In this document: in pieces, positions 1 through 21,628 of the stretch
How positions within the stretch are numbered: position 1 is the stretch's first letter
Layout: every line of letters begins with the position of its first letter
Source: Euleptes europaea
Taxonomy: Eukaryota; Chordata; Lepidosauria; Squamata; Sphaerodactylidae
Direction of reading: 5' to 3'
DNA: 64,000 nucleotides
Assembly: GCF_029931775.1 (NCBI RefSeq)
Contig: NW_026612052.1
Span: forward strand, 62,001 to 126,000
Notes under the pieces: model-generated
The model's input: only the letters and a program-made list of their open reading frames with translations
Database searches by the model: none
What the model was told of the DNA's origin: nothing
Program-made: the position numbers and the translations under genes

Positions 1-1414
1 GATAAGCCATGGGATGAGGAAACCTATAGCTATATCCATTCATTCTTGTCATCAAGTTGCCATGTAAAATGCAAATAGCAAAGGAAAGACTTGGTGCAGC
101 ATCACGGTGAATGGTTCACCTATCTGAATTACTATCTGAATTACTGTTATTTCATCGTAGCTACCAAACTTATTTTCAAGAATTCTGTCCCATCATTTTG
201 GCTTGCATTACCAGTGGCGCTCACAACTATGAAACTGTTGGGCATCATATTTGCCCTTGTTTTTGGTTAACACTCAATTTATGTAAAACCTTCCATTCCC
301 CCCTTCCACTAGATATTTCCACCTTTGTGGACTCTGGCAATGCATTAGGAGCACACACTGTGATTATATGATGCTTTAATTTTTTAATGGCTGTTTTATT
401 AATGGGCTGGGACTTTTATAGCCCAGAAGGGATTTCTGCAGTGTTTGGTGATGGGTGATTCATCGGTTCACATTCCAAACTCACACTGGCATTCATAGTG
501 ATGAGGGAGCAGTCTGATGTGGGTAGATGTAACTGCTTTTGGTAATAACTAGTAAAAAAAAACACCTCTTACTTGTGGTATAGATCTTATACTGTATGTG
601 TTTACTAATTCTGTTGAGCTCTAAAGTTGAAAGCTGACTGCACAACCCATCATTCTTCTAACCCCATTCTTCTAACCCCATTAACTTCAATGCAATAAGA
701 AGGGTGTAACTGTGCCTACAATGACATTGTTGGTGTTGTGCATGCAATGTTGCACTTGTCACAAGACAAAAAAATGCATAGCCATCAGAAGATGTAAGCA
801 GGTGTTGCTTCTCTTGAAGGTATTCACTCTCTGAGGGCCAATCTTAGCGCTCCCCGCCTACTCTAGACAGCAGCTGCAAAAAGATGCACAAACGTTTCTT
901 CTGTAGCTCTGCAAATGTTGCAAAGTCCTGTAATTTAAAACAAAACAAAACAAAACACAGTGATTAACTTATCCTCTTGGCCCAAGCATCCCAATATATG
1001 ATTTGCAAATGAGACAGCACAAAACTTTGGATTCCTGACTAAGTAATATTTGTATTGCCCAAGCTTTAAATAGTACTTACTTAGATACTCCTTAGCAGCT
1101 GAGCCATAGCCAAATGCATATTAAGACAAAAAGAGGTTGTTTTTTTACGGTTAGCCATAGCATTGATCCAGCCTAGTCTGATACGCTGTATTCCAACTGC
1201 AAATGATTAGCCGAGCTTTCAAAGTGGAAGGTCTTTTCCACCCAGTTTTGCAGCCTGAGGTCATTGAAACAGAAATTCCAGAGACGGAATCTGGAAATTG
1301 TCCATGCCAAGCTTATGCTCTGACAGAAGACTTGCACAATGTTTAGCATGCTCCCAAGAATGCAGAATTTCTGCTCTAGCCGATAGGGGGGGAAAGAACA
1401 GACTCCGTCTCAGA
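1..1414. other. Intergenic DNA upstream of the V2R gene
   Basis: No gene is recognised here. The open frames are short and lack chemoreceptor or transposon motifs. A short (AAAAC)n run lies at about 938-958. A degraded copy of a small palindromic repeat (intact copies read 'ctaaaccc...gggtttag') is visible at about 634-722. The promoter and any 5' untranslated exon of the V2R gene should lie here, but no TATA box or other element could be chosen with confidence. Confidence 0.5.
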
Positions 1415-12299
<10,885 letters not shown>

Positions 12300-12678
12300 A
12301 CTTTTTATCATTGATTTGGGTGATTCATACAGTTACCTGCAAAGAGTTTCATTTGGGATGGTGGTGATACACAAATAACACATGCAGCCCACTACACTTG
12401 CAAAGTAATGTTTGATGTGGACTATGTTTATTTACAACTCGCATGAGCATATGAGTGTACATACATGTTAAAAGAATTCAGAATTTCTAAATGTTTGGAA
12501 TTTCATTCAAGAACCTGCTGTCTCCCAGTAAAACAAGATACACTTCTTTAAAAAAAAAGTTTCCCTCATCCTCTTGCTATATTCTAAGTGTTAGTGCCAA
12601 CCTCAAAGAGCTTAACAAATGTAGCAAGTGCACAACAGCTGTCTATCTATTACTGATTAACCTAACTGCTTTTCTCTA
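12300..12678. other. 3' flank of the V2R gene
   Basis: Probable 3' untranslated region and flank. No convincing AATAAA signal followed by a GT-rich element was picked out. No other feature seen. Confidence 0.4.
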
Positions 12679-12881
12679 CTGAAAGGAGTCTCAAAGCAGC
12701 TTACAATCACCTTCCCTCCCCCCAAAAACATGCACCTTGTGAGGTAGGTGAAGATGAGAGAGTTCTGAAAGAACTGTGACTGGCCCAAGGTCACCCAGCA
12801 GGCTTCATGTGGAGGAGTGGGGAATCAAACCCAGTTCTCCAGAGTCCACCCCTCTAAACCACTACACCATGCTGGCTCTCT
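12679..12881 (-). repeat. tRNA-derived SINE with L2-like tail
   Basis: Reads on the - strand as 'gagagccagcatggtgtagtggtt' to 'gattgtaagctgctttgagactcctt'. It is 5' complete with a slightly shortened middle. It is followed on the right by a short (GAA)n tract at 12920-12939. Confidence 0.85.
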
Positions 12882-13196
12882 AATCTGCTTTTTCTAAATC
12901 TTCTTGAGTATTTTGTAAAAAAAGAAGAAGAAGAAGAAGTGGCGATGAATGAGCATGTGAATTGAATATTGAATGAGATGCTTGGAAAAGTGCACTGAGG
13001 AGACTGTTTCAGCTAAGGATGTTTGGAAGTCAAGGTCCTACAGAGCTGCAGGCATTTTCACAGGATCTCCTTCCAATGAAGGAGACAATACTAAGAAGTG
13101 CTGCTCCTGAAAATGAGACAGGGCACTGGAAATGCCATTTACCAAATGTACTAAATGCCTTGTCAAGAATAACCTTCCAATTCCTTAATCAAAGAA

Positions 13197-13385
13197 AGTT
13201 GTGTGTAAAGTGCTGTCAAGTCGAAGCTGACTTAAAATAACCCCTGGTGGGGTTTTCAAGGCAAGTGATTAAGCAGAGGTAGTTTGCCATTTCCTTCCTT
13301 GGCAGGGTCTTCTGTGGAGGTCTCCCTTCCAAGTACCAACACAGCTTAGCTTCCAAGATCTGATGAGATTGAGCTATACCATATC
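13197..13385 (-). repeat. 5S rRNA-derived SINE (5S-Sauria type)
   Basis: In reverse complement the right half resembles 5S ribosomal RNA ('gatctcatcagatcttggaagctaagc...tacttggaagggagacc'). The left half gives the shared tail 'gtcaagtcgaagctgactta' and GTGTGTAAAGTGCTGTCAAG, the Bov-B-like 3' end. Diverged copy. Confidence 0.85.
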
Positions 13386-14426
13386 ATTCCACATCCCAAC
13401 CAAAGACATAACCCTGTACAATTTAAACATTTGAGAGTTACCTAGATGAAATTTGTCTCTGCAGTATTTCACAGTGGCATCTCATAGTCTTCCCTTCCAC
13501 TAGTTTCCTGCCTCTGTTATTGGAAAACATTCCAAAATGCCAGATCTCTCACTGCCCCTAAATTGAGCCATCATTTGAGCTATGTTTTGGCTTACCTACC
13601 TTTGTTAAAAGGGGTGGAAGGAGACATGTAAACCCTACATTTCCTACTACATCCTGTTGAACATGGAAATCAGCTTCTAGCAACCTCTCCTCCCTTGGAA
13701 AGGAAATACCATTATAACTGGTGTGTAAATATAAGCCATCCTTCCTCCCCTCTTTTTTTTTTTTTGCTGGCACACCTTGAAAATAACCCAGTGTTTCATT
13801 AGAGTGAATACTGTATATAGGGCATTTAAAGAGTTACTATATTAAAGATGTTATATGAACAGCTTTGGCGCCTATCATTTTGATTTTTTGTCGGTGTTTT
13901 AATGGTAATATATGGATTGGGTTCTAGACCAACTTGTTGAAAATCAGTCATACATACAGGCAAAACAGATAAGGGCCAACATATATCACTGAAATTAAGG
14001 TACTATTGGAATCAGGTTGCTTTTGGCCACTTCATAGGTCTGTATTTTATCACATTACATCAATAAGCATGGGGGAATTGTAGTAAAAATAGACTTTCTT
14101 TTTGATAAGCTGACAGTCTATTTTACTTAAACCATTCAGAGCACTACATGGGATTGTATCAAGTCTGCTTTTTCACTACCTCTTACTCTATATTCTTCTT
14201 ATTAGAGTTATAGGCACACATAGCTTTCACCCATTCAGGTTCTATGATCCCTAGCACAGATTGTTTGGTGGTCAAAGGGGATCCCCTCCTCTCTTTTACA
14301 TTGCTGAAAAATATGTTTGTATCTACCCCTTGTGTGTTTTTGCATGACTTTGCCACTGCAAAAGCCATCACAGTATAAGGGGAAAAATAGTGGCATGAAC
14401 CCAGTCTTGTTTTACTACAATATGTT
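13386..14426. other. Intergenic DNA between V2R and the first OR
   Basis: Mostly unassigned. A partial copy of the 'GGTTGGATCC' MITE-like family is visible at about 14195-14305 ('ttctatgatccctagcac...gtggtcaaaggggatcccctcctc'). The rest shows no gene or known repeat. Confidence 0.45.
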
Positions 14427-15401
14427 TCAGCTTGTATCTGGTCGCTTTAACCATTCCATTTGAAACCACCCTGAAGAAACAGCTTTTCTATGCATTGCTC
14501 TGGTTAAGGTCTCTCTTACTTCCCTGTTCCGAAGGCTGTAGATCATTGGGTTAAGAAATGGAGCCACCACAGTGTAGAGGATGGACACCATCTTGTTGAG
14601 GTCAAAGGTTCCAATGGCCTTTGGTCGAGCATACATGAATATGGTGGTGGCATAGAACATGGAAACAACTGTCAAGTGTGAGGCACAGGTAGAAAAGGCT
14701 TTACGTTTCCCTTTGGCAGAAGGGATTTTGGCAACTGTACAAAAGATGCATGCGTAAGAGGTTCCAGTCACAAGCAGTGAAGTCATCAGGACCGCTAGTG
14801 CTGCCACAAAATCCAGCAGTTCTATTAATGAGGTATCTGTGCATGACAGCCTCAACAAAGGAGAGATGTCACAGAAGAAGTGTCTGATGGTATTTTTATT
14901 GCAAAACTGCAAACTGGACATCATCACTACAGAGGGGAAAGAGGCCAGGAAGCCACCTAGCCAGGAAGCCAGGCTCAGAGTCATGTAGGCTCTGTAATTC
15001 ATTAGTGATGTGTAATGTAATGGATGGCAAATGGCCAAATACCGGTCATAAGCCATGGTTGCCAAGAGGAAACATTCAGAAGAAGCCAAGGATAGGAAAA
15101 AATACAGCTGAGCAAGGCACCCCCCCAAAGTGATGGTCTTCTCACCCAACAGCAGATTGGAGAACAATTTGGGCATCGTTACTGAGACATAAAAGATTTC
15201 TAAAAGTGAGAGGTTTCCTAGGAAGAAATACATGGGAGTGCGAAGGTGACTGTTCAACCAAATGGTCACAATGAGGAGGACATTTTCCAAAAGAGTTAAA
15301 ATGTAGATGGTAAAGAACACTGCGAACAATAATAGCTGATACTGTGGGAGCTCAGAAAACCCCATAATGATGAATTCAAAGTGTGATGTTCCATTTTTCA
15401 T
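14427..15401 (-). CDS. Olfactory receptor, family 6-like (OR6A/6B-type)
   Basis: Intact 324-residue class A GPCR that would detect odorants in olfactory cilia through Golf and adenylyl cyclase. Visible motifs are sequon NGT at residue 3, PMYFFLGNLS, MAYDRYLAICHPLHY, CDISPLLRLSCTD in loop 2, KAFSTCASHLTVV in TM6 and PFLNPMIYSLRN in TM7. The CDISPLL and YARPKAIG-F-NK stretches point to family 6. TM1 reads LLENVLLI, with Glu in place of the usual Gly before the conserved Asn. The start is the first ATG, with the sequon immediately after it. A pyrimidine/AG acceptor-like site lies just upstream on the - strand, as expected for ORs with a non-coding first exon. Confidence 0.97.
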   Translation of the reverse strand: MKNGTSHFEFIIMGFSELPQYQLLLFAVFFTIYILTLLENVLLIVTIWLNSHLRTPMYFFLGNLSLLEIFYVSVTMPKLFSNLLLGEKTITLGGCLAQLYFFLSLASSECFLLATMAYDRYLAICHPLHYTSLMNYRAYMTLSLASWLGGFLASFPSVVMMSSLQFCNKNTIRHFFCDISPLLRLSCTDTSLIELLDFVAALAVLMTSLLVTGTSYACIFCTVAKIPSAKGKRKAFSTCASHLTVVSMFYATTIFMYARPKAIGTFDLNKMVSILYTVVAPFLNPMIYSLRNREVRETLTRAMHRKAVSSGWFQMEWLKRPDTS

Positions 15402-15705
15402 TTTCCTGTGTGTTCTTTGTTACTTCCACTGTTGAGACAAAACAAAACAGAGCATTGAATATTTTGTTTTTGTAAACATTCATGCAGTTATTGATCAATA
15501 CATTTATACATATAGTGGTGAGAAGGCAATGGAATATGAGTGCTCAAATCTGAAATGCAGCACATTAAATAAATAAGTACAGCATTTTTGGATGAATACA
15601 ACTCCCCTGCACAAAGTGAGTAGTCTTACTGCAGCAAACCTTGTTCTGGAAGAGCAGGTTTGCTCCATCTGGACAAACCTCCTTGCTTAATGGAGGCATG
15701 TTGTG

Positions 15706-15915
15706 ACCTGGATGGCCCAGGCTAGCCTGATCTCATCAGAGCTTGGAAGCTAAGCAGCAATGGCCCTGGTTAGTACTTGGATGGGAGACCATCAAGGGAG
15801 GTCCAGGTTTGCTACACAGAGGCAGGCAATGGCACACCACCACCTCAAAGTGTCTCCTGCCTTTAAGGCCCTACATGGTTCCAGAGGTTATCTGTGACTT
15901 GACAGCACTTTCCTC
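15706..15915 (+). repeat. 5S rRNA-derived SINE
   Basis: Reads 'ctgatctcatcagagcttggaagctaagcagc' and 'ggttagtacttggatgggagacc', the 5S-like head with its internal promoter boxes, then the tail ending 'gacttgacagcactttcc'. Moderately diverged. Confidence 0.87.
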
Positions 15916-15966
15916 CACCACCAGTGGAAAAGAATAATTGAACTCCTTGTCAGTTAAACACATAGA

Positions 15967-16130
15967 GTGGGATCCAGGGTTTCATCTCTTGGGAAAATGA
16001 AGAGGTCTTCTTTGACCACCAAAAACATCTATACTGGAATCATGGGACCTGGATGAACAAAAGCCATGAGGAATGGGAGATGTAACATAGAGATAAATGG
16101 GACAAAATTGAAATTGCCTGAGTCCAACCA
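15967..16130 (-). repeat. MITE-like repeat, 'GGTTGGATCC' family
   Basis: Contains GGGATCCAGG at the left, 'tttgaccaccaaaaacatctatactggaatcatgggacctgg' type core split over 16010-16052, and a degenerate right end CTGAGTCCAACCAATC. Same orientation as the copy at 2402. Confidence 0.55.
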
Positions 16131-16527
16131 ATCAGAAATGTACTTCTCAGGACAAGTCAGATAAGTTTGCACATCAAACTAAGCAGCAGTTTAATAGTCA
16201 GTGGACAAACATATCAAAACATTTGCAAGCACTCAAGTTATATGGTTAATATAGGATTCATTTTCAGAAGCCTTGATTTTGAATTGTCCTTATGCAACTT
16301 TCTTTTTAAATTAATTTATTTTTATCTTCTTAACAAAACATAGGATACATACAAATGCACAGTACTTTTTTTAAAGAGATCATTCCTCACTTTGTTTGTT
16401 CTAACTGTTTTAAGAGTTCTTGTCACATCAAGTCTATTTTTGACACATCTCCATTTCTTTGAAGAACCAAAGTCTTATATATAGACAAAAGTATTAGATA
16501 AGATTAAAGATAAGGTTAAAGCTCTTG

Positions 16528-16752
16528 CCCTGACCTGGATGGCCCGGCTAGCTTGATCTCATCAGATCTCTAAAACTAAGCAGGGTTAGCCCTGGTTAGT
16601 ATTTGAATGGGGGACCACTGAAGAATACCAGGGTGGCTATGCAGGGGAAGGCAATGGCAAACCACCCCTGTTAGTCTCTTGCCTTAGCCCCACAAAGGGT
16701 CACCATAAGTCGGCTGTGACTTGACACACGCACTTGACACACGCACACACAA
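16528..16752 (+). repeat. 5S rRNA-derived SINE
   Basis: Full-length copy: 'ccctgacctggatggccc' start, 5S-like GATCTCATCAGATCT and 'aagcagggttagccctggttagtatttgaatgggggacc', and a tail 'aagtcggctgtgacttgaca' running into CACACGCACACACA. The last tail block is duplicated (ACTTGACACACGC twice). Confidence 0.9.
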
Positions 16753-17411
16753 TAAAGTTCTTCTTGCTGGTGTTTTCTTTTGCTTGCCTAATTTAGCCAG
16801 AGTTCATTTTCAATACCTTTAATCTAGCAGCTATTATAACATACAAGGCTATAACATGAAACTTTTTTAGAATAAAGACTACATAATTTAACAGAAATAG
16901 TTCTTGAGTACTTTCAATGCTTTGTCCAATACCTTTTCAATGAATTACCATTTTCCAATATTTCCTTGCTCTAATACAATTCAACCATATGTGTATAAAG
17001 TCTCATGTGGTTCAGTGCAAGACCAACAGTGGATATTAATACTTGACATACTTGTCACTCTCACCGGAAGAAGCTCCCACTGATGGAACATATTATTCAC
17101 ATTTCCTCTTAAACTTAAAATGGCAGAAAAATATTATATAGACAGCAAAAAAATTCCACACACTATTATTAATTTTCACACCCTAATTCATGTAGCCGTT
17201 GTTAACATATTCCACCAGACCCTCCACACAGGTACATGACATACTGTAGAATATAGACAGAGCACCATTACCATTTAAAACAATGATAGATCCAAAGGGC
17301 ATCAATGCACTTTTCACTGGTATTCTGGCTATCTTGAACTCTGTAGATCACAGGTAACTCATAATCAGTTATACTCTCTTTTTTATGGATTGTGTATCCA
17401 ATTGGTTTGGT
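16753..17411. other. Intergenic DNA, no recognised feature
   Basis: AT-rich. I see no gene, RNA or repeat family that I can name here. Confidence 0.5.
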
Positions 17412-17655
17412 GGGAGCCAGTGCAATGTAGTAGTTAAAAGCGGTGGACTCTAATCTGGAGAACCGAGTTTGTTTCCTCCACATGAAGCCTGCTGGGCGAC
17501 TTTGGGCTAGTCACAGTTCTCTCAGAACTCTCTCAGTCCACCTACCTAACAAGGTGTCTGTTATGGGGAAGGGAAGGGAAGGTGACTGTAAGCTGCTTTG
17601 AGACTCCTTAAAGGTAGAGAAAAGTGAGATATAAAAACCAACTCTACTTTTTATG
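17412..17655 (+). repeat. tRNA-derived SINE with L2-like tail
   Basis: Starts GGAGCCAGTGCAATGTAGTA, with a shortened middle, and ends 'gtaagctgctttgagactcctt...gatataaaaaccaactct'. Same family as at 3702. Confidence 0.85.
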
Positions 17656-18295
17656 AAGTAAACGAATGCAGTTGTAATTATGTGGTGAAGATCCATTTCC
17701 CATCAGTTCAGCAACATTAAATTACGGCTCATATTATGAATAGCCAAGACTTTTTTTTTAAATGAGACTGAATCTTCTGTGTAAATTTTAGCAATGTTAA
17801 AATTGGTTGATAGTTAATGGCTCCTTTAAACATGAATACTATGTAATAATGTAACAATAAATCAAAACTGAGGGACTGGGCATCATTTAGATTCAGAAGT
17901 GTAATAGATTTTTAAAGCAGGCATTGAATAATGTGAAATGGGTAATAAAATATAGATCCAAATGTATTTTAGATAAGAAATGTAATATTTTTTCCCAAGA
18001 AAGATGAGTCCTGTTTTGGCAGAAGAAACCTTGCTGTAGTGGAAGAGACTTCCACTTCGTTGGTGGTTGCTTGAGAACATTCTTAAGGTTTTTTTGTAAT
18101 ATGTTTATGGGTTGGCATTAAGTTGTGTAGAGCATTGCATGGAAAAAACTAAGTGGCATCAAAATGACCACTGATTTATTTATTTATTTTGGTCCAAGTA
18201 CAATCCTTCCCGATTTATCATGGGAGACATTTTATGGCAACATTTAAATATAAAGGGTGATAGGTATGTTTGATGATTGCAAGAGTTCCTTACCA
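17656..18295. other. Intergenic DNA, no recognised feature
   Basis: AT-rich stretch. No gene, no nameable repeat. Confidence 0.5.
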
Positions 18296-18466
18296 TGATG
18301 GGTTCCATCCTACCGGCTTTTCTGCTCAATCTTGCTGGGTTTCTTCCCTTACAGTAGCCCTCCTCTGTTGTGACTTTCACCTATATGGATTTCATGATGC
18401 CCCCCAAACCCTTGTTCCCTCTTTTGCCAGCAGAAAAGCTGGTAGGATCCAACCCATAGTCTTCAT
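18296..18466 (+). repeat. MITE-like repeat, 'GGTTGGATCC' family
   Basis: Ends read GATGGGTTCCATCCTACCGG and AGCTGGTAGGATCCAACCCA, an inverted pair. The core has 'gatttcatgatgccccccaaaccc' in the place of the usual 'cccatgatcccc'. This is one of the more complete copies. Confidence 0.65.
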
Positions 18467-18559
18467 GGATTTTATTATTCATATGGGGGCATTGTTTAAA
18501 AATGATAATAGGTCGGCAAAGCTTATTGGTAAAAAATTAGAATGCAGCTGAACACTCAT

Positions 18560-18890
18560 CAGATCAGTGGAAATGCTGCCATTGACTTCAGCCTGCCCCC
18601 TTACTGACATATACTCCATTGATTTCAGGGGTTTTAGACTAGAATAGCTCTGCACAGGACTGCACAGTTGACAAAATAACACAATCATAAAACCACTTAT
18701 CCTGTTGAGAAGTGTTAGAATGTATCTTTGTAAAATAGCCACTGATTCCCCTCCATCTTCATATAGTCAAATTTAAGCTTTTCTATTCTGGCTGGTTTCA
18801 ACACAGTTACACTGCAGTCCTAAACAGAATTATACCCTTCTAAACCCATGGACCAATGGTCTGAAAAACATGCTTAGGATGGCACCCCAA
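18560..18890. repeat. Two copies of a small palindromic repeat ('tcctaaac...' type)
   Basis: At about 18580-18665 and 18806-18886 there are stretches of the form 'cactgcagtcctaaacagaattatacccttctaaaccca' and its approximate complement 'ggttttagactagaatagctctgcacagga'. This is a common short inverted-repeat element in reptile DNA, and both copies are old. Confidence 0.5.
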
Positions 18891-19435
18891 AATACATTCT
18901 TCTTGACTCTGTGTGGAACACACTCCCTTTTAAAAATATAAGTAGAATATTAAGACAGGTTTCTTTACCTAAATATTTAAGTTGTGAGGAATCTTTTTGG
19001 AAAGGGTGAATCTTTGCCAATCGTTGCACTTGTTTCCTAAAGGCATCTGTAAACAATACCAAAGATCCAGCTCTATGTAACTCTGAATTTCCATAGATCT
19101 ATGTCTTCTGTCTTCCCTTAAAAGAAGCACAATTTGAGAAACGACTTCTCAAATAATACAGATTACGGATCCTAATTGGGGTTAAATTCTCAGAAACCCT
19201 TGGGGATGTCAATGCTAACAGATCAAGAGATTCAGTACTTTCCCCCTAGAGATAATTCTCCCCATTTTATTATACCAATTTGTTAATGAGTCTGCAAGGA
19301 TATCTGGGAAAGTACTTTAGAATAATGGCCCATAATGTTAGCATAATTTTTCTCTCCTAATCTATCCCTTCTATCTACCTTGGCCTCTGTACAGAATTGA
19401 AGAATACTTTTTATTTTTTCATGGAAATGAATATC
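18891..19435. other. Intergenic DNA, unassigned
   Basis: No feature can be supported. A - strand open frame at 18874-19062 has a basic, LINE-like composition (FRKQVQRLAKIHPFQKDS) but no diagnostic motif. Confidence 0.4.
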
Positions 19436-19439
19436 CTCA

Positions 19440-19790
19440 ATTACAAACTCCCACATATTTATATTTATTTACTCCTTTCCCCCCTCAATGTAATGTTATA
19501 ATTTGCATAAACAACATTTTAGTCCTGTATTTTGCACATAAGAAATAATCAAGTTATGTATATAGGTTTGATGTATATGATTGAAGAAAGGAAACTACAG
19601 TTGAGTAAATGATGGTAGTGTTTTTTATGTATTCTAACATGCAAATAGAGTAACAGCCCTTTACTGAGAATGTGGCGTGTGGAGTCTGCGGAGAAGAGGC
19701 GCAGCGGTGCCTCTTCCTAAGCCAATTCACGCAGGCCGGGGAAACAAAAAAAAAAAGGCCGTCTTGTAGGCAAGACAAACAGACCAATTA
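19440..19790. repeat. Duplicated OR-flank segment with GC-rich insert remnant
   Basis: The part at 19440-19660 matches 25758-25935 in the same orientation (shared blocks such as AAACTCCCA-ACATTTAT and 'agttgagtaaatgatggtagt'). At 19670-19745 there is a short GC-rich stretch, 'ggagaagaggcgcagcggtgcctcttcctaagcc', that resembles one end of the GC-rich element at 25306-25745. Confidence 0.5.
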
Positions 19791-20130
19791 AATTAAGGGT
19801 AGGGGAACAAAGGTCCCTATATTTGAAATAATGTGATTGAGGCACCTTTGGTATCACATTACAAAATGATGCGACATTCTGATACTAACATTCAGTTTTT
19901 TGTTGTATGGCAGTGTACTCCTAAGCCCTACACAAAATATAGATAGAATTTTATTTCAACAAGAATCTCGCTTTATTTTTATTTTTAATACAATGTCTCC
20001 TAATGGATTGAATACAGCCTCTGATTATTGTTTCCTGTGAAAAAATCATGTATATTTACCTTCTATATATCCTTTTTTTCTGTATGCTGGGTAATAGAAT
20101 CAATTCTTATAATATTGCCATGCACCTTTA

Positions 20131-20790
20131 ATGTTTTCTACACCTGTTACCAATGAGCATGTTAAATGTTCTAATCTCATGCCTATGATTGAGAATGCTA
20201 CAAGCCTTCTAAGTGAATACAACGTGATATTATTCACTGGCAATTGGTATGTATTTTACTCCTTGTTGTTTAAGTATTCTGTACAAATTCTCAGCTATTG
20301 TCTTTATACAAAACTAAGCCTCGTTACTATTATTGTTATTCAGAGATAAATACACATCTCATGCCTTCTGACAGCCTGATGGACAAAGCTTCGGCGAAAT
20401 AGGAATTTTTCAGGAAACCCTATCTCGGGCCAATTATAGAATTTAAAAGGAAATATATCCTAGGTGTAAATGGTTTCTGTAAGCCCTGCCATAATTTCAG
20501 CCAAGAATCGGCTTCAGCCAAGAATCGGCTCAGCCAAGAATAGGCTTGCAACTTATTTTGCTTGATTACGCAGAATCAGCGTGCGGCTTCTACAGCCTGC
20601 TTGGGACGCTCTCAGCCAGTTTACATCGGGGCGGATTTACCCGGTGGCGTCCATTCTAACAACTTCTGGACTTAATTGTATTCTGCATCTTGTATGAATT
20701 TCTGTTTACATAACTGGAATGATTGTAAATATAGATAAAGTGTATAGTGTTTTGTTTAGGAGCCATCAGTGCTTGTGTTTTCTTTAAATT
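20131..20790 (+). repeat. Possible Penelope-like 3' remnant
   Basis: No coding region is left. A hammerhead-core-like string, CTGATGG ... GCTTCGGC GAAA, sits at 20376-20399. It is followed by a 17-18-bp sequence in three tandem copies ('cagccaagaatcggctt', about 20498-20548) and a stretch whose layout is like the 3' part of the Penelope-like element at 33.8-34.1 kb. The assignment rests mainly on the core motif and is tentative. Confidence 0.3.
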
Positions 20791-21628
20791 ACCTGGAGGT
20801 TGGCATCCCTACATAGGTCCCTGATGTTACTTGGAAGAACATTCCATCAGGCTGGGGCCAGGGCCTCATTAGATGTTGCCCTATTGTTGCTGGTTGCGAA
20901 AGGGTCCCCATAACAGTTTAAGCTTCAGGTCCCCAAAAATGTAGATCCGCCACTGTGGGTGGTTGAGACGGGGTAAGCTAATTCTATTGACTTGTGTAAA
21001 TCCGGGAGGACCGGAAGATTGTCTTGTTGAGAGGAGACATGCAAACTGCTGAGTTCGGAGGTGTCACTTCCTCCAGCGCCTTAGGTGCCACATTCCCGGT
21101 ATCTCCTGATGGTCTGTTGATATGCAGATGGAGGGGGGGGATGCCGGCTACGTTTCTAGTTGTTCCAGGCGAAATGGCTTCTGCTGGGAACTTGTACGAG
21201 ATCACAGGAAAATGGATACCTTCTGGTTCACTCGGAGGGGGCCTGTCTGCCCGTGGTTCCTTGGTTGCCTGTTTTGTGGGTTGGTGGGCCAGCCCTTTAG
21301 CATGTGGGGCTTGCCACATGTCAGGAACGGTGGCAATACATAGCTCCTGGGCATGCCAACTATCCAGTCCAGGAGATGGGAACCATTTGGTAATAGCACC
21401 TTCTAACCCGCACATTTATTTATTAGCTCATCCACTTTCTGTTATTTATGCTGGGGATGAGGGCTAGTGAATTCTGGAACTGAAGCCCTATAGAACATTC
21501 TCTAACATTGTGAAGAACAGGGCAATTGCTCTGTTCCAGAGGTCTGTTAGAAATCTGTGGCGCTGTCAGTGATGCCAGATGGATTTTTCCAATGAGTTTA
21601 GTATTTTGTATTATGGATATTCTGAATC
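20791..21628. other. GC-richer intergenic DNA next to OR
   Basis: Between 20980 and 21420 the composition rises and long frames open on both strands (143-147 codons). They overlap each other, show no domain motif and no repeat family I can name. The last 200 bp should be 3' flank of the OR on the - strand. Confidence 0.4.

Noticed and set aside
20984-21467. Overlapping 143- and 147-codon open frames on opposite strands
   Set aside because: They mirror each other in a GC-richer patch, have no domain motif, signal peptide or splice context, and no match to a family that I know. A retroelement origin was considered but no termini or diagnostic motif supports it.
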